A stretch of 5,197 nucleotides of DNA from an uncultured Campylobacter sp. (lineage in GTDB: Bacteria; Campylobacterota; Campylobacteria; Campylobacterales; Campylobacteraceae), in NCBI RefSeq assembly GCF_938031315.1, contig NZ_CALHHT010000371.1:1-5197 (forward strand). The letters are read 5' to 3'. The notes beneath the pieces were generated by a model. It saw only the letters and a list, made by a program, of their open reading frames with translations. It did not search any database and was not told where the DNA came from. This document shows, one piece after another, positions 5,062 through 5,197 of the stretch. How positions within the stretch are numbered: the first letter of the stretch is position 1; every line of letters begins with the position of its first letter. The position numbers and the translations under genes were made by a program.

Positions 5062-5197
5062 TGCGTGTGCACCGCAAAGCGAACGATTAAATTTAGTTGC
5101 ATAACCGCGTCATGCATTTGCCGCGGCAGAAGGCCTATGTGCCGTAAATGATGCAAATCATCGCGCGAGATAGGGCGTGATGTCGCAAAATACGCAG

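Larger units (their letters stand above)
4634..5197. other. 564-nt stretch without a convincing gene, rich in inverted repeats
   Basis: No frame here combines a good start, ribosome binding site and protein-like sequence. A 66-codon + strand frame (4810-5010) and a longer minus-strand frame (stop at 4830, open to the right edge) both run through the repeat strings and resemble no family I know. Inverted repeats lie at 4643-4659, 4671-4733, 4710-4726, 4789-4811, 4849-4870, 4918-4935, 4937-4968, 4981-5005 and 5017-5061, with a further pair of arms at 5031-5037 and 5072-5078. A 10-nt palindrome TGCCGCGGCA is at 5119-5128. An ATG at 5180 with AGGG close upstream could begin a + strand gene leaving the window, but six codons cannot show this. 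Confidence 0.65.

Noticed and set aside
5098..5151. Cysteine-rich frame CICRGRRPMCRK recalling the iron-sulfur end of endonuclease III
   Set aside because: The C-x6-C spacing fits, but a stop codon follows, the next cysteine is spaced wrongly, and no upstream endonuclease III sequence is readable. Chance is likelier than a remnant.

Overview
The window looks like a chromosomal segment of a Campylobacter-type (Campylobacterota, formerly epsilonproteobacterial) genome of moderate GC content. The evidence is the close match of the D-alanine ligase to the Helicobacter/Campylobacter form, the gene set itself, and intergenic DNA saturated with AAATTTT/AAAATTT strings, which I associate with oral Campylobacter species such as the gracilis/rectus/showae group. 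The species is inference only. All genes I can support read on the + strand.

Region 1 (1-2027) is the end of a Mla/MCE-type phospholipid transport cluster. It holds the last 17 codons of an upstream gene that is probably the ABC ATPase, a 476-nt repeat-rich non-coding gap, the membrane-anchored MCE protein (MlaD-like, TTG start), and an outer-membrane-type auxiliary lipoprotein. Together they would move phospholipids between the inner and outer membranes. Region 2 (2024-3633) carries ruvA, fused to the lipoprotein gene by an ATGA overlap, and ddl, 23 nt further on. These supply Holliday-junction recognition and the D-Ala-D-Ala dipeptide for peptidoglycan. Region 3 (3694-4633) follows a perfect 13-bp inverted repeat. 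It holds a 72-residue Phd/YefM-like antitoxin-family protein with no recognisable toxin, overlapped by 11 nt by an alpha/beta-hydrolase that begins at a GTG with a strong ribosome binding site. Region 4 (4634-5197) is 564 nt with no convincing gene but many closely spaced inverted repeats.

The genes are ordinary housekeeping and envelope genes in a tightly packed same-strand series with overlaps at 2024-2027 and 3902-3912. I see no mobile element, CRISPR array, tRNA, rRNA or defence system. The less expected content is intergenic: a family of palindromic AT-rich repeats with ACGC/GCGT edges, shared between the three gaps, and a hairpin-dense tail after the hydrolase.
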